From NCBI RefSeq assembly GCF_024359545.1, contig NZ_JAKQZG010000001.1, forward strand, positions 620,001-684,000: a stretch of DNA of 64,000 bases. Direction: 5' to 3'. The stretch is from Jiella marina (GTDB lineage: Bacteria; Pseudomonadota; Alphaproteobacteria; Rhizobiales; Rhizobiaceae). The position numbers and the translations under genes are program-made. Positions 54,048 to 63,505 of the stretch are shown piece after piece (position 1 is the stretch's first letter; each line of letters starts with the position of its first letter). The notes under the pieces were generated by a model, which did no database searches, was not told the DNA's origin, and saw only the letters and a program-made list of their open reading frames with translations.

Positions 54048-55151
54048 CTAACGAAACCGGTAGGCCTCCACACTGTCATAGAGCTGGACGATCAAACCGG
54101 CACTGGTGGCCGCCAGGAAATCAGCCGCCTTCGGCAGAAGATTGCGGGCCGTCACGCGGCCAGACGCCGTGTCGATCTCGTAGAGATAGTCCTTCTCGCA
54201 ACTCCCGCCGCTCGTGGAATAGACGCGATCGCCGTGGAGGATGACGTTGGTGTCCGAGACGTTGAACGGACTCACCCAGACGACGCGGGAGAATGTGCGG
54301 TCGGTCTTGACGAGAATGCCGGCCTGTCGCGGCCGATCCTGACACCGCCAGGGCCCGTCGATGGTCAGATAGGCGCCGTCGCCGCCCAGTGTGGCGGAAA
54401 GCACGGCGATGCGCGCGCTTTCGATCCCCAGGTCGACGCCGTGAAACCTGCGCGAGATCGGGATCTCGAAGATCTTCTCGATCCGCGCGTCCCCGTCGAT
54501 GACAGCGTTGAGAATGGAAAGCTCCCCGTCTCCGAAATAGGTCTCCCGGGAGAGCAGGTACCGATCGTCGGAGGACAGTCGCGAGAGGTAATAGCGCTGC
54601 GCCTGCGCACGGGCGTCGAGGCCCTTCCCTGCGGTGTCGAGTTCCCGCCGCACTCTCAAGACGAACAGGCGCGGCAGATTCTCGCATCGCCCCCTCAAAT
54701 CCAGCCGGCAGGGCTGGTCGGCCGACCGATCGACTGTGAGCGTCGGGACTTCACTGGCGAGCGCCGCCAGGCTGGGGACACTGGCAATCCTGGTAATCGC
54801 GATATCGCGTTGTGGCCCCGGGTTGGGCAGCGGCTTCGGCAGGTTCAGGACCGAAGCGCTCGATCCAAGGTCCTGAGAAATGGATCGAAGTGACTCCAGC
54901 GACATGAACTGCCGATACGAGATGCCTCTCTGAGCGGCATCGCTTGGAAGGGTCGGAGAAGTTGGAGGTTCCGAGGGTAAAGGCTCACCGTCGCGGCCGT
55001 TCAGGGCTGCCGGTGGGTCGATCGGGATCGAGTATTCGGTGTCCTCGCCGACTTCCTCGTCGACTTCCAGATTTTCTTCCAGCTCTTGCGCAACGACGAG
55101 GCGGACACCGAAGAGACACAGAACCAGAAGAGTGCCGATATATCGAAGCAT
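54048..55151 (-). CDS. Secreted hypothetical protein, paralogue of the neighbouring gene
   Basis: 367 residues. A signal peptide (ending VVAQ) is followed by an acidic stretch (residues 24-45). From about residue 105 it aligns with the upstream gene across the whole length: [14 protein letters not shown], a [10 protein letters not shown] cysteine pair, [75 protein letters not shown], and a final EAYRFR. Four or more cysteines suggest disulfides and a periplasmic fold. The repeated YLTID and YLYEID strands would suit a beta-propeller-like structure. No family is recognised. Confidence 0.8.
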   Translation of the reverse strand: MLRYIGTLLVLCLFGVRLVVAQELEENLEVDEEVGEDTEYSIPIDPPAALNGRDGEPLPSEPPTSPTLPSDAAQRGISYRQFMSLESLRSISQDLGSSASVLNLPKPLPNPGPQRDIAITRIASVPSLAALASEVPTLTVDRSADQPCRLDLRGRCENLPRLFVLRVRRELDTAGKGLDARAQAQRYYLSRLSSDDRYLLSRETYFGDGELSILNAVIDGDARIEKIFEIPISRRFHGVDLGIESARIAVLSATLGGDGAYLTIDGPWRCQDRPRQAGILVKTDRTFSRVVWVSPFNVSDTNVILHGDRVYSTSGGSCEKDYLYEIDTASGRVTARNLLPKAADFLAATSAGLIVQLYDSVEAYRFR

Positions 55152-55307
55152 TGGTCAGGTCTATAATGACGTTGCGGTATCCTTACGTGACCGTAAAATG
55201 CGGCTTGGCGCAACCGTGTTGTAAGCTGCCCAATTGTGCCGATGCAAAATGTGCGTGATGGCGCCGCCCGCCGCCGCGCCAGCAGGCGCGGCAGACCCTC
55301 GCCGGCC

Positions 55308-56300
55308 CTAGCGGAAGCGATAGGCCTCGGCACCCTCGTAGAGATCGACAAGCAGGACCTCGTCGGTGGCGACGAGGAAATCGGCTGCGGTCGACAAGAC
55401 GTTGCGGGCGGTCACGCGGCCGCTTTGCCGGTCGAGTTCGTAAAGATAGTCCTTCTCGCAGCTTCCCCCGCTCGCCGCATAGATCCTGTCGCCGCGAAAG
55501 ACGACGTTCGTGTCGGAGACATTGAAGGGGCTGACCCAGGCGACGCTCGTCAGATCGCTGTCGGCCTTGACGAGAAGACCCGCCTTGCGGCTGCGATTGC
55601 TGCAGCGTGATGGCGTGTCGATGGTCAGGTAAACCGCACCGGTGTCGTCCTCTGCCGCCGAAAGGACCGCGACATTGGCATCCGCGCTGCCCGCCTCGAA
55701 GCCATGCCGAGACCTTGAAAACGGGACTTCGAAGATCTTGAGGACGTTTCCCTCGCGATCGGCGAGAGCGTTGACAAGCGAAACGCCCCCCTCGCCGAAA
55801 GCTTCCGTGCGCGAGATGATCAGCCGGTCCTGCGGACCGAAGCGCGACAGATAATAATAAGGCTCGCTATGGGCGCTCGGTTCGCTTCCCACCCGACGAA
55901 AAGCCTCGTAGAGCGTGTCGGCCAGCTTCTCGCTCACCCAGGCGCACCGCTCGATCCAGTCGATACGGCAGGGCTCGCCGAGAGCAATGGCCGGAGCGAG
56001 CGCGGGATTGTCCGCCGCGAGGCTCGCCAGACTGTCGCCCGCGCCGATCTTCGTGATGGCGATGTCCGGCTGCGGCCCGGGATTGGCACGAGGCTTCGGA
56101 ACCTCAAGCACCTCGACCGGCAAAGTATTCCCCGATGCCGCTTCGAACCCCGGATCGACGAGTTGGCGAAAGCCGATCGGGGAACTGGCCGTGGCCGAAT
56201 TTTGCGGTGCGGCGCTCGGGGCCGATGTCGGCCCGGCGCGTGCGGCACCAGCTGTCGACAGCAGGGCCGCGAGAAGCAGTGCCAGACACGGGCGCAACAT
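55308..56300 (-). CDS. Secreted hypothetical protein, paralogue of the neighbouring gene
   Basis: 330 residues with a GGGAGGG ribosome site and a clear signal peptide (ending AARAGP). It shares with the downstream gene [114 protein letters not shown] and EAYRFR. The two genes are in tandem, 156 bp apart, from a duplication older than recent. Function unknown. Export and cysteine pairs place it in the periplasm or outside the cell. Confidence 0.8.
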   Translation of the reverse strand: MLRPCLALLLAALLSTAGAARAGPTSAPSAAPQNSATASSPIGFRQLVDPGFEAASGNTLPVEVLEVPKPRANPGPQPDIAITKIGAGDSLASLAADNPALAPAIALGEPCRIDWIERCAWVSEKLADTLYEAFRRVGSEPSAHSEPYYYLSRFGPQDRLIISRTEAFGEGGVSLVNALADREGNVLKIFEVPFSRSRHGFEAGSADANVAVLSAAEDDTGAVYLTIDTPSRCSNRSRKAGLLVKADSDLTSVAWVSPFNVSDTNVVFRGDRIYAASGGSCEKDYLYELDRQSGRVTARNVLSTAADFLVATDEVLLVDLYEGAEAYRFR

Positions 56301-56416
56301 CGCATATCCCTCCCGATCGACCGGTTCGTTGTCGAGGGAAACGTAGCGGATGGGAGCCGGCGCGCCAAACCCCCGGGAAGCCCCGCGGGTCTACCCGACG
56401 AGTCACTCTGCCTTTC

Positions 56417-57835
56417 TCAGGCGACGCTCACATAGGTGATGCTGCCGCTGTCGATGAGCCCCTTCAAAACCTCCAGCGCATTGGCGAGGATGTCCCGTTC
56501 CCCGACTGCCGACAGGCCGAAGCGGACGCAATGATGGGCGCGGTCGCCCCGCACGCTCTGAAACTCGTCTTCGCCATCGATCCGGATTCCATGGTTGCGG
56601 GCCGCCAGTTGGAAGGCCGGAGACGTCCAGGGCGCCGGCAGGGAGACCCAGCGATAGGGAACTGCCGCAGCCTGTCCTGTGGTCGTCACGTTGAAGATCC
56701 GGTCAAACAATGCGCTGCGCTCGGCGATTTCCGCCATGACAGCCTGCCGGATCGCCTCGGCCCGGCCCGAGAGCACCAGCCGGGCGGCGACTTCCATGTT
56801 GAGATAGGGGCGCCCGCCGGTCAGCTGATTGTGCGCGACCGTCACGCGAATGGCCTGCCCGCGGGGACAAGCGGCCCAGCCTACGCGAAGGCCCGCCGCA
56901 ACGCTCTTCGACAATCCGCTCACGAAGAAGGTCCGTTCCGGCGCCAATGCAGCGATGGGCGGCACGTCGACATCGGTGATCTTGCCGTAGATATTGTCCT
57001 CGATGATCAGAAGATTGTACTGTCGTGCAATCGACACAATCTCCTCGCGCCGCTTCAAGGGCATGGTCCGCCCGGTCGGGTTGTTGACGGCTGGCATGAG
57101 GAAGATCATGCGCGGATGCTGCCGCGCTGCGCAGCGTTCGAGCTCTTCCGGCAGCATGCCGTCCTCGTCCATGGCGACCACGAGCGGCGCCCGGCCGATC
57201 ATCGTTGCCGCCCGCGCGACGGCCGCGTAGGAAAGATCCTCGAAGACGATCCGGTCGCCCGGACGAGTGGCGGTGGCAATGATCCCCTGAATGGCGGCAT
57301 TGACCCCGAGCGTCGGCACCACGTTCTCGTTGACCGGGCGCCATCCGCCGGTCGCGAGCCATTCGGCCCCCGCCTCGACCCAGCTCTCGGGAACCCCGCG
57401 CACATAATCGAGTGCCTTGGCCGGCGAATCCCGCAAGACCGCAGCGTAGACCGAGGCAATCTCGTCGGCCTGGCCCACAAGCGGGGCGGACGTCGAGTCG
57501 AGTTTGGCATCACCGCTTTCGGGGCCGGGGATCGAGTCGACGGTCGAGTTGCGCAGGAGCGCCGGTCCGTCAGATTTCGCGGTCTCCGGCTCGTGCTTGC
57601 GCACATAGGTGCCGCGCCCGACCTCACCCGTCGTCAGACCGCGCTCGCGGGCGATCTGGTAGGCCCGGCCGATGGTCCCGACCGTCACTTTCAGGTCGAA
57701 GGCGATGTCTCGCTGCGCGGGCAGCTTGTCGCCGGGCTTGAGCACGCCGTCGATGATCGCCCGCTCGATGGCGTCGGCGAGCCGCAGATAGAAAGGCGTC
57801 CGCTGGTCGTCGGAAACGTCGAACCGAATTGTCAC
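56417..57835 (-). CDS. MocR-type regulator (GntR wHTH fused to aminotransferase fold)
   Basis: 472 residues from the GTG at 57835, which has a GAGAGG site 8 bases upstream; the frame is open to 57958, but the added part reads poorly and crosses the promoter. Residues about 1-80 form a GntR winged helix (PFYLRLADAIERAIIDGVLKPGDKLPAQRDIA). About 120-470 have the fold-type I aminotransferase domain (VPTLGVNAAIQGIIAT, MPAVNNPTGRTMP, EDNIYGKI, and the PLP Lys in VSGLSKSVAAGLRVGW). MocR proteins control PLP, amino acid or GABA-type genes, usually acting on their own promoter. The divergent neighbour is DUF1127. Confidence 0.93.
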   Translation of the reverse strand: MTIRFDVSDDQRTPFYLRLADAIERAIIDGVLKPGDKLPAQRDIAFDLKVTVGTIGRAYQIARERGLTTGEVGRGTYVRKHEPETAKSDGPALLRNSTVDSIPGPESGDAKLDSTSAPLVGQADEIASVYAAVLRDSPAKALDYVRGVPESWVEAGAEWLATGGWRPVNENVVPTLGVNAAIQGIIATATRPGDRIVFEDLSYAAVARAATMIGRAPLVVAMDEDGMLPEELERCAARQHPRMIFLMPAVNNPTGRTMPLKRREEIVSIARQYNLLIIEDNIYGKITDVDVPPIAALAPERTFFVSGLSKSVAAGLRVGWAACPRGQAIRVTVAHNQLTGGRPYLNMEVAARLVLSGRAEAIRQAVMAEIAERSALFDRIFNVTTTGQAAAVPYRWVSLPAPWTSPAFQLAARNHGIRIDGEDEFQSVRGDRAHHCVRFGLSAVGERDILANALEVLKGLIDSGSITYVSVA

Positions 57836-57859
57836 CCTGACACCTCTCTTTGTCACCCT
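57829..57859 (-). promoter_or_regulatory. Direct repeat, probable MocR operator
   Basis: TTGTCACCCT occurs twice on the plus strand, at 57829-57838 and 57850-57859, with a period of 21 bp (two helical turns). It lies between the promoter and start of the MocR gene and partly covers the GTG. MocR/GntR regulators such as GabR bind direct repeats near their own promoters, so autoregulation is likely. Confidence 0.6.
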
Positions 57860-57871
57860 CACTCCTTTTCG

Positions 57872-57899
57872 ATTGTAGCAGTGAAAAATCGAGATACAA
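57872..57899 (-). promoter_or_regulatory. Probable MocR gene promoter
   Basis: On the minus strand TTGTAT (57894-57899) is followed after 16 bases by TACAAT (57872-57877), a good sigma-70-like pair 36 bp upstream of the GTG start. The operator-like repeats lie just downstream. Confidence 0.5.
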
Positions 57900-57943
57900 G
57901 GGACACAATGGTGCAATCGATGCAATGAAAGGAGAATGTCACC

Positions 57944-58222
57944 ATGACAATGCATCATGCGAGGGTCGCGATGATCGAAGACGGACCTGTCAAGGGACTG
58001 AGCCGCGCTCGGCCCCGCACCGAAGCCCTGCCGACCCTGTCCGAAGCCGTTCGCGGCCTTGTCGCGAGCGTCATGTTCGTCATCGGCAGCTTCGGTCGCC
58101 GGGAACGCATGCGCAACGACATGCTCGGCCTCACCGACGATCAGCTCAAGGATATCGGCGTCACGCGCGACGAAGCGCTGCGCGCCGCCGAGCGCATCGA
58201 GTGGCGTTCCGACTGGAAGTGA
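57944..58222 (+). CDS. DUF1127 (YjiS-like) small protein
   Basis: 92 residues, with AAAGGAG upstream. The C-terminal part RRERMRNDMLGLTDDQLKDIGVTRDEALRAAER (seen in parts) is the DUF1127 signature, a short arginine-rich helix pair. In alphaproteobacteria such proteins bind RNA and affect phosphate, nitrogen or carbon metabolism. It is divergent from the MocR regulator, sharing its intergenic region, which makes it a possible target. Confidence 0.88.
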   Translation: MTMHHARVAMIEDGPVKGLSRARPRTEALPTLSEAVRGLVASVMFVIGSFGRRERMRNDMLGLTDDQLKDIGVTRDEALRAAERIEWRSDWK

Positions 58223-58332
58223 TTTCCGGCGCAGCAGAAACAGCGATATCAGCCGCAGGAATCGGAAACGATCGCAGGTCCACAGATGGACGGCGCACGG
58301 CGGCCAATATCGAGGAAAGTCAGTATCGATGA

Positions 58333-58364
58333 GGCGTCGCGGGATTGAACCTGCGGCGCCTTTT
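58333..58364 (+). terminator. Rho-independent terminator after the DUF1127 gene
   Basis: An 11-bp stem (58333-58343 with 58350-58360, two G-T pairs), 6-base loop, then TTTT. It lies 111 bp after the DUF1127 stop. Confidence 0.75.
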
Positions 58365-58396
58365 CCGTTGCGTATTCAATGGGGCAGCGAGCGGCC

Positions 58397-58633
58397 TCAC
58401 CCGCCCAATTCGCGCGTGATCGTGGCGCGTTCATCCTCCAGGCTTTCCGTCGCCACCGGCCGGCCGGCTCGGCGATACCAGTAGGCGGCATTGCCGAGGT
58501 CGCCCTCGATCCGGTGAAGATGGGCATGGATCCAGGCGGCTTCCGGCGAAGGATCGTCCTGGACGATCCCGTGGGCAGCGTCCCAGTTTCCCTCGGCGAG
58601 TTCGTCGAGCGCCATGCGCAACGTGTCGGCCAT
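58397..58633 (-). CDS. Small hypothetical protein
   Basis: 78 residues from the ATG at 58633. The sequence MADTLRMALDELAEGNWDAAH followed by WIHAHLHRIEGDLGNAAYWYRRAGR is conserved among Hyphomicrobiales as far as I recall and has a helical TPR-like look (N-W-D-A-A-H, then D-L-G-N-A-A-Y-W-Y). Function unknown. It lies 40 bp after the LprI-like gene on the same strand, and the stop is 32 bp beyond the convergent DUF1127 terminator. Confidence 0.75.
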   Translation of the reverse strand: MADTLRMALDELAEGNWDAAHGIVQDDPSPEAAWIHAHLHRIEGDLGNAAYWYRRAGRPVATESLEDERATITRELGG

Positions 58634-58673
58634 GGGCTTTCTCATCCTCTGGTGCGACGGCCAGCGTAAACCG

Positions 58674-59381
58674 TCAGGCACCACCGCACATATGCTGCGA
58701 GTCCGGCAGCGTCCAGGTCCCGCCGGTCCGGCTGTTGGTGGCGGTGTAGAACCGGCCGCGATCGTCGCCCGGCGGGCAGTTGCGGGGGATCGATATCAGG
58801 CAGAGGGTCACGCTGTCGCCCGGCTTCGAGCGAATGATCTCGTCTTCGCGCTCATAGGAGACACCAACCCCGCCATTGGAATATTCGACGCCCGTGCCGA
58901 AGTCGTAATCCTCGTCCGTTGGCGGTCCGTCTCCGGCGAGGCGCGGATGGACGCTTTCGATCTGCGTCGTCACGCACTCGCCGATCCTGTTCGGCAAGTC
59001 ATTCGATCGCGGTGCATCGCCGTCCGCGATCAGGTCCGCAGAGACGAGAGACGGCAGCGGGTCCGGTTTTCCCATGCTCCCGAAGTTCTGGAGCACTGCG
59101 ATATAGGTGGCGAGGATGCAGCCCTTGTCCGTCCCGCAACTCGCCCGGTTGGACTGGAAGTCACGCGCTGTCTGCCGCACCTCCTCGGAGAACTCGCCAG
59201 CTTTTCTTGCGGCCGCGTAGGCCTTGCCCAACCGGCCATCGAGAGCCGACAGGAGCATGTCGCCGCAGACGGTTTCTTCGGCCGGCGTCGAGGCCTTGTC
59301 GCAGTCGAAGCTTGCCGCCGCAGCGGGTACGGACACGAGAGCCGCCCCCAGCAGGAAACCACTCAAAGGCCAAAGACGCAT
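58674..59381 (-). CDS. Secreted protein with LprI-like (DUF1311) domain
   Basis: 235 residues. A signal peptide ends near PAAAAS. The FDCDKASTPAEETVCGDMLLSALDGRLGKAY segment (in parts) with paired cysteines is the lysozyme-inhibitor LprI N-terminal-type domain. A further Cys pair lies in NRASCGTDKGCILATY. The C-terminal half, about residues 110-235, has beta strands and cysteines and no clear family. Lysozyme inhibition is a family-level guess. It starts 69 bp after gatA. Confidence 0.82.
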   Translation of the reverse strand: MRLWPLSGFLLGAALVSVPAAAASFDCDKASTPAEETVCGDMLLSALDGRLGKAYAAARKAGEFSEEVRQTARDFQSNRASCGTDKGCILATYIAVLQNFGSMGKPDPLPSLVSADLIADGDAPRSNDLPNRIGECVTTQIESVHPRLAGDGPPTDEDYDFGTGVEYSNGGVGVSYEREDEIIRSKPGDSVTLCLISIPRNCPPGDDRGRFYTATNSRTGGTWTLPDSQHMCGGA

Positions 59382-59450
59382 CGGGTGCCCTCTCCCTCAC
59401 GACAATATGCCTGCAGCGCCCGCGTCAGCGCTCGTTGGCGCCTGCCGCCA

Positions 59451-60932
59451 TCACCACCATTTCGCCGGCGTGAAGCGACCTGCGGCCTTCTCGATGACCG
59501 AGCCCAGCGAGAACAGCGTTTCCTCGTCGAAGGGGCGCCCGATGAGCTGCAGTCCGAGCGGCAGTCCGCCTGCGTCGAGTCCCGCGGGAACCGCGATGCC
59601 GGGCAGGCCGGCCATGTTCACCGTCACGGTGAAGACGTCGTTCAGATACATCTTCACGGGATCCGAGGCCATTTCCTGATCGGCAATGCCGAATGCGGCC
59701 GAAGGCGTCGCCGGCGTCAGAAGCGCGTCGACACCTTCGCCATAGACGGTTTCGAAGTCGCGCTTGATCAGGGTGCGGACCTTCTGGGCCTGCAGGTAAT
59801 AGGCGTCGTAATAGCCGGCCGACAGCACATAGGTGCCGATCATGATTCGGCGCTTGACCTCGCGGCCGAAGCCTTCGGCGCGGGTCTTTTCGTACATGTC
59901 GACGATGTCCTTGCCCGGCACGCGCAGGCCGTAGCGCACGCCGTCATAGCGCGCGAGGTTCGACGAGGCTTCGGCGGGAGCGACGATGTAATAGGCCGGC
60001 AGGGCGTATTTCGTGTGGGGCAGCGAGACGTCGACGATCTCGGCGCCGGCCTCCTTCAGCCACTCGATCCCCTTCTGCCACAGGGTTTCGATCTCCTGGG
60101 GCATACCGTCCATGCGGTATTCTTTCGGCACGCCGATCTTCAGACCCTTGATCGAACGGCCGACGGCCGCCTCGTAGTCCGGCACTTCGCGGTCGACCGA
60201 GGTCGTGTCCTTCGGATCGACGGAGGCCATGGACTTCAGCAGGATCGCGGAGTCGCGGACGTCCCTCGCGATCGGCCCGGCCTGATCGAGGGACGAGGCA
60301 AAGGCGACGATGCCCCAGCGCGAGCAACGGCCATAGGTCGGCTTGATGCCGACGGTGCCGGTCAGCGCTGCGGGCTGGCGGATCGAACCGCCGGTGTCCG
60401 TCGCCGTCGCGCCAGCGCACAGATGCGCGGCGACCGCAGCCGCCGAACCGCCGGAAGAGCCGCCGGGCACGAGATCGACATTCGATCCCTCCTTGCGCCA
60501 CGGGTTCTTCACGGGGCCGTAATAGGAGGTCTCGTTGGACGAGCCCATGGCGAACTCGTCCATGTTCAGCTTGCCGAGCATCACCGCGCCGTCGGCCCAG
60601 AGATTGGACGTCACGGTGGATTCGTAGCGCGGCTCGAAGCCGTCGAGAATGTGGCTGCAGGCCTGGGTGTGGACGCCCTCGGTCGCATAGAGATCCTTGA
60701 TGCCGAGCGGAATGCCGTCCAGCGCGCCCGCCTCGCCCTTGGCGATCCGATCGTCGGAGGCCTTGGCCATCGCCTTCGCCTTGTCGGGCGTCACCGCGAC
60801 ATAGGCATTCAGCATCGGGTTAGCCGCGTCGATGGCGGACAGATAGGCGTCGGTCAGTTCGACGGCGCTCGTCTCTTTCGACGCCAGCTTGTCGCGCGCC
60901 TCGGCGATGGTGAGGGAAAGAAGGTCGCTCAT
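59451..60932 (-). CDS. gatA: Asp-tRNA(Asn)/Glu-tRNA(Gln) amidotransferase subunit A
   Basis: 493 residues. Amidase-signature enzyme that releases ammonia from glutamine for transamidation. The Ser-cisSer-Lys triad is intact: Lys in [12 protein letters not shown], the cis-Ser and nucleophile Ser in [12 protein letters not shown] and [12 protein letters not shown]. Its start overlaps the upstream GNAT gene by ATGA, and gatC is the gene before that. gatB is 5.6 kb further downstream, on the same strand, split off by an accessory block. Confidence 0.97.
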   Translation of the reverse strand: MSDLLSLTIAEARDKLASKETSAVELTDAYLSAIDAANPMLNAYVAVTPDKAKAMAKASDDRIAKGEAGALDGIPLGIKDLYATEGVHTQACSHILDGFEPRYESTVTSNLWADGAVMLGKLNMDEFAMGSSNETSYYGPVKNPWRKEGSNVDLVPGGSSGGSAAAVAAHLCAGATATDTGGSIRQPAALTGTVGIKPTYGRCSRWGIVAFASSLDQAGPIARDVRDSAILLKSMASVDPKDTTSVDREVPDYEAAVGRSIKGLKIGVPKEYRMDGMPQEIETLWQKGIEWLKEAGAEIVDVSLPHTKYALPAYYIVAPAEASSNLARYDGVRYGLRVPGKDIVDMYEKTRAEGFGREVKRRIMIGTYVLSAGYYDAYYLQAQKVRTLIKRDFETVYGEGVDALLTPATPSAAFGIADQEMASDPVKMYLNDVFTVTVNMAGLPGIAVPAGLDAGGLPLGLQLIGRPFDEETLFSLGSVIEKAAGRFTPAKWW

Positions 60933-61399
60933 CGGGAAAGGCTCTTTTCGTAAAAGCGGCTATATTCGGAATCGGGATAGTCGAGGACGGCGGCGCAGCG
61001 GCGGAAGCCAGCGCCTTCGTAGAGTGCCCAGGCCGGCTCGAAGCCGGGCGTGTTGCCGGTTTCGAGCACGAGGCGATCGAGGCCCTTCTCGCGGGCCTGG
61101 CTCTCGATCTCGGTGACGATCTGCCGTCCGAGCCCCTGGCCCCGCAAGCGCGGCTCGCAGAACATGCGTTTGACCTCGCCGGTCTCGCCGTCATGCACCT
61201 TGAGCGCGCCCATCCCGACCGCCGTTCCCGCCGCATCGCGCGCGACGATCACGGTGGAATCGGCACCCGCCATCTGTTCCACGGTCAACTGGAACTGGAA
61301 TTCCGGCGGTGACAGCGGCTTCAGATAGGCGTTGAGGCTTGCGACCATCACGCGGAGCTCGTCTTGGAGAGGAGATTCGACGGCGAGCGACCAGATCAT
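60929..61399 (-). CDS. GNAT acetyltransferase between gatC and gatA
   Basis: 156 residues. GNAT fold with [19 protein letters not shown] holding the RGQGLG acetyl-CoA loop, and [13 protein letters not shown] near the end. It begins 3 bp after the gatC stop and its own stop overlaps the gatA start (ATGA), so the three are co-expressed. Substrate unknown. It differs from the GNAT gene downstream of gatB. Confidence 0.92.
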   Translation of the reverse strand: MIWSLAVESPLQDELRVMVASLNAYLKPLSPPEFQFQLTVEQMAGADSTVIVARDAAGTAVGMGALKVHDGETGEVKRMFCEPRLRGQGLGRQIVTEIESQAREKGLDRLVLETGNTPGFEPAWALYEGAGFRRCAAVLDYPDSEYSRFYEKSLSR

Positions 61400-61402
61400 C
61401 GC

Positions 61403-61690
61403 CTATTCGACGACCTTGGGCACCATGAAGAAGTGATCCTCGCTCGCGGGCGCATTGGCGACGATGTCGTCGGCCTTGTCGCCATCGGCGATCACGTCGG
61501 CGCGCTTCTTCATCTCCATCGGAATGACCGACGTCATCGGCTCGACACCGGTCACGTCGACCTCGGAAAGCTGTTCGACAAAGCCCAGAATGGCGTTGAG
61601 TTCGGCCTCCATCGCCGTGACGTCATTGTCGCTGACGGCAATGCGGGCGAGCTTGGCCACGCGGCGGACGGTGGCGGAATCGACGGACAT
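61403..61690 (-). CDS. gatC: Asp-tRNA(Asn)/Glu-tRNA(Gln) amidotransferase subunit C
   Basis: 95 residues, normal length. [37 protein letters not shown] and the C-terminal [16 protein letters not shown] are GatC signatures. It wraps around GatA and GatB to hold the complex together. It is the first gene of gatC-GNAT-gatA. Confidence 0.96.
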   Translation of the reverse strand: MSVDSATVRRVAKLARIAVSDNDVTAMEAELNAILGFVEQLSEVDVTGVEPMTSVIPMEMKKRADVIADGDKADDIVANAPASEDHFFMVPKVVE

Positions 61691-61810
61691 CTTGAACCTG
61701 ACGGCTGGTTTTCGCGTTTCCCGCTCTCATAACGACGGCGGCGCCGCGAGGCAACGCCGGCCAGGTCTTAGCGCGACGTTGACTCACGGATCGGATGCGA
61801 CGCGGGCTGC

Positions 61811-62515
61811 TTACATGTCGAAAGGCTCGCCAACCGCCGGCGTCATCACCTTGCCCGCATCGCCTTCCATCGCTTCCTTGAACTTGTCCGGCGTCTTGTC
61901 GAGGATCGGCAAGGTGCCCCAATGGATCGGGATGATCTTGTCGAAGTTGAAATAGCGGCGGCAGGCAATCGCGGCCACCGCCGCACCCATGGTCAACCGG
62001 TCGCCGACGGGCACCATCGCGACTTTCGGCGCATGCAGCTCCTCGATAAGCGCCATGTCCCCAAAGATGTCGGTATCGCCCATGTGATAGACTGTCGGCC
62101 CGTCATTGGCGTGGATGACCAGGCCGTTCGGCATGCCGAGATAGGTGACGGTGCCGTCCTCTTCGACGGATCCCGACGAATGGAAAGCCTGGGTCAGCGT
62201 GACAGAGAAGTCGTCGAAGACCACCGTGCCGCCCGTATTGGCCGGCTCTCCCGCCTCGACACCCTTCTTGCCGAGCCAGCTGACCAGTTCGAAATTGCCG
62301 ACAACCTTGCATCCGGTCGATTTGGCGATATCGACCGTGTCGCCGACATGGTCGAAATGGCCGTGGCTGAGAAGGATATGGGTCACACCGCTCATGGCGG
62401 CGGCAACGTCCTTGCCCTCGAAATGCGGGTTGCCGCTCAGGAACGGGTCGATCAGGATGATCGACGAGCCCGTCTCGATCCGAAACGCCGAATGGCCGAA
62501 ATAGGTGATCTTCAT
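61811..62515 (-). CDS. Metal-dependent hydrolase, UPF0173 (MBL-fold)
   Basis: 234 residues from the ATG at 62515. Starts with MKITYFGHSAFRIE and has the metal-binding LLSHGHFDHVGD motif; further ligands are in GDTDIFGDM and IPIHWGTLP. This is the UPF0173 metallo-beta-lactamase-like group of unknown substrate. Located between gatC and ruvX as in many relatives. Confidence 0.93.
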   Translation of the reverse strand: MKITYFGHSAFRIETGSSIILIDPFLSGNPHFEGKDVAAAMSGVTHILLSHGHFDHVGDTVDIAKSTGCKVVGNFELVSWLGKKGVEAGEPANTGGTVVFDDFSVTLTQAFHSSGSVEEDGTVTYLGMPNGLVIHANDGPTVYHMGDTDIFGDMALIEELHAPKVAMVPVGDRLTMGAAVAAIACRRYFNFDKIIPIHWGTLPILDKTPDKFKEAMEGDAGKVMTPAVGEPFDM

Positions 62516-62648
62516 GGAATCTGCTTTCGATGCCTTGGGTTGAACGAGGCGATGGGAGGATCCGGCGAACCGCGGCGGCGCCGGGCTCGCAATCATCCCT
62601 CTCGAATCCGGTAACTGCGCGGCCGGCAAAGGTGGTCAAGGTTCTCTC

Positions 62649-63131
62649 ATGGCCGTGATGTCGCTCGAGGCGTTCCTTGCCGCTCTCGCCCCCGGCCTAC
62701 CGATCGCCGGGCTCGATCTCGGCACGAAGACGATCGGGCTCGCTCTGTCCGATCGCGGTCGCCGATTCGCCACGCCGCGACCGGTGATTCGGCGCAAGAA
62801 GTTCACGCTCGATGCCGCGGTGCTCAAGAAGGCGCTGGACGACGAGATGGTCGCCGGGCTCGTGGTAGGCCTCCCGCTCAATATGGATGGCAGCGAAGGG
62901 CCCCGCGCCCAGTCCGCCCGCGCCTTCATGCGCAATTACGCGCCGCTGGACGAGCGCCCGGCGCTGCTCTGGGACGAGCGCCTGTCGACGGTTGCGGCGG
63001 AGCGAGCGATGATCTCGGCAGACGTTTCACGGGCGCAACGCGCGGAACGGATCGATTCGGCGGCCGCCGCTTTCATTCTGCAGGGCGCGCTCGACCGGAT
63101 GCTCCGGGCCGATCCGCCCCCCGGGAGCTGA
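62649..63131 (+). CDS. ruvX: RuvX/YqgF family Holliday junction resolvase homologue
   Basis: 160 residues. RNase H-like fold: [17 protein letters not shown] with the first catalytic Asp, [16 protein letters not shown], and [13 protein letters not shown] with a further acid. The family is implicated in pre-16S rRNA processing and in Holliday junction cleavage. Confidence 0.94.
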   Translation: MAVMSLEAFLAALAPGLPIAGLDLGTKTIGLALSDRGRRFATPRPVIRRKKFTLDAAVLKKALDDEMVAGLVVGLPLNMDGSEGPRAQSARAFMRNYAPLDERPALLWDERLSTVAAERAMISADVSRAQRAERIDSAAAAFILQGALDRMLRADPPPGS

Positions 63132-63223
63132 GGCCGCGACTGCGATATCGCAGCCCGGCACGCGAGGGAACATCTCGTCTTACCAAGGATTTACCGAAAA
63201 ATTTCGGATCCAAGGAGACGACG

Positions 63224-63454
63224 ATGAGAAAGCCCGAACCGCAACCCGGCAAGCTGACTCCACAGCCAGGCCAGACCATGCCCGATCTGAACAAACCGGG
63301 CGAGAAACACGACACGCCGATGGGCCGGATCGACCGCTCCGGCAACATGCAGGATGAAAGCAGCCAGCAGGACGACCTGCCGCCGGAGGTCGACCATGAA
63401 ACGGCGATGAACCGCTCGGTGACGGACAAGCCGCTGCCCGGCAGCGGTGGCTGA
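63224..63454 (+). CDS. Small proline-rich hypothetical protein
   Basis: 76 residues after a good AAGGAG ribosome site. The sequence is hydrophilic and likely disordered, rich in P, Q, D and K (EPQPGKLTPQPGQTMPD). Similar short proteins occur in Hyphomicrobiales. No function known. Confidence 0.7.
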   Translation: MRKPEPQPGKLTPQPGQTMPDLNKPGEKHDTPMGRIDRSGNMQDESSQQDDLPPEVDHETAMNRSVTDKPLPGSGG

Positions 63455-63455
63455 C

Positions 63456-63484
63456 GAAAAAAGACGCCCGGCGGATGCCGGGCG
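63456..63484 (-). terminator. Rho-independent terminator for the minus-strand gene at 63506
   Basis: An 8-bp perfect stem (63465-63472 with 63477-63484) closes a GGAT loop. Read on the minus strand it is followed by six T (complement of 63457-63462). It lies 22 bp after the stop of the small membrane protein gene. Confidence 0.8.
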
Positions 63485-63505
63485 ATATCTGAGACCGAGC
63501 CAGTG

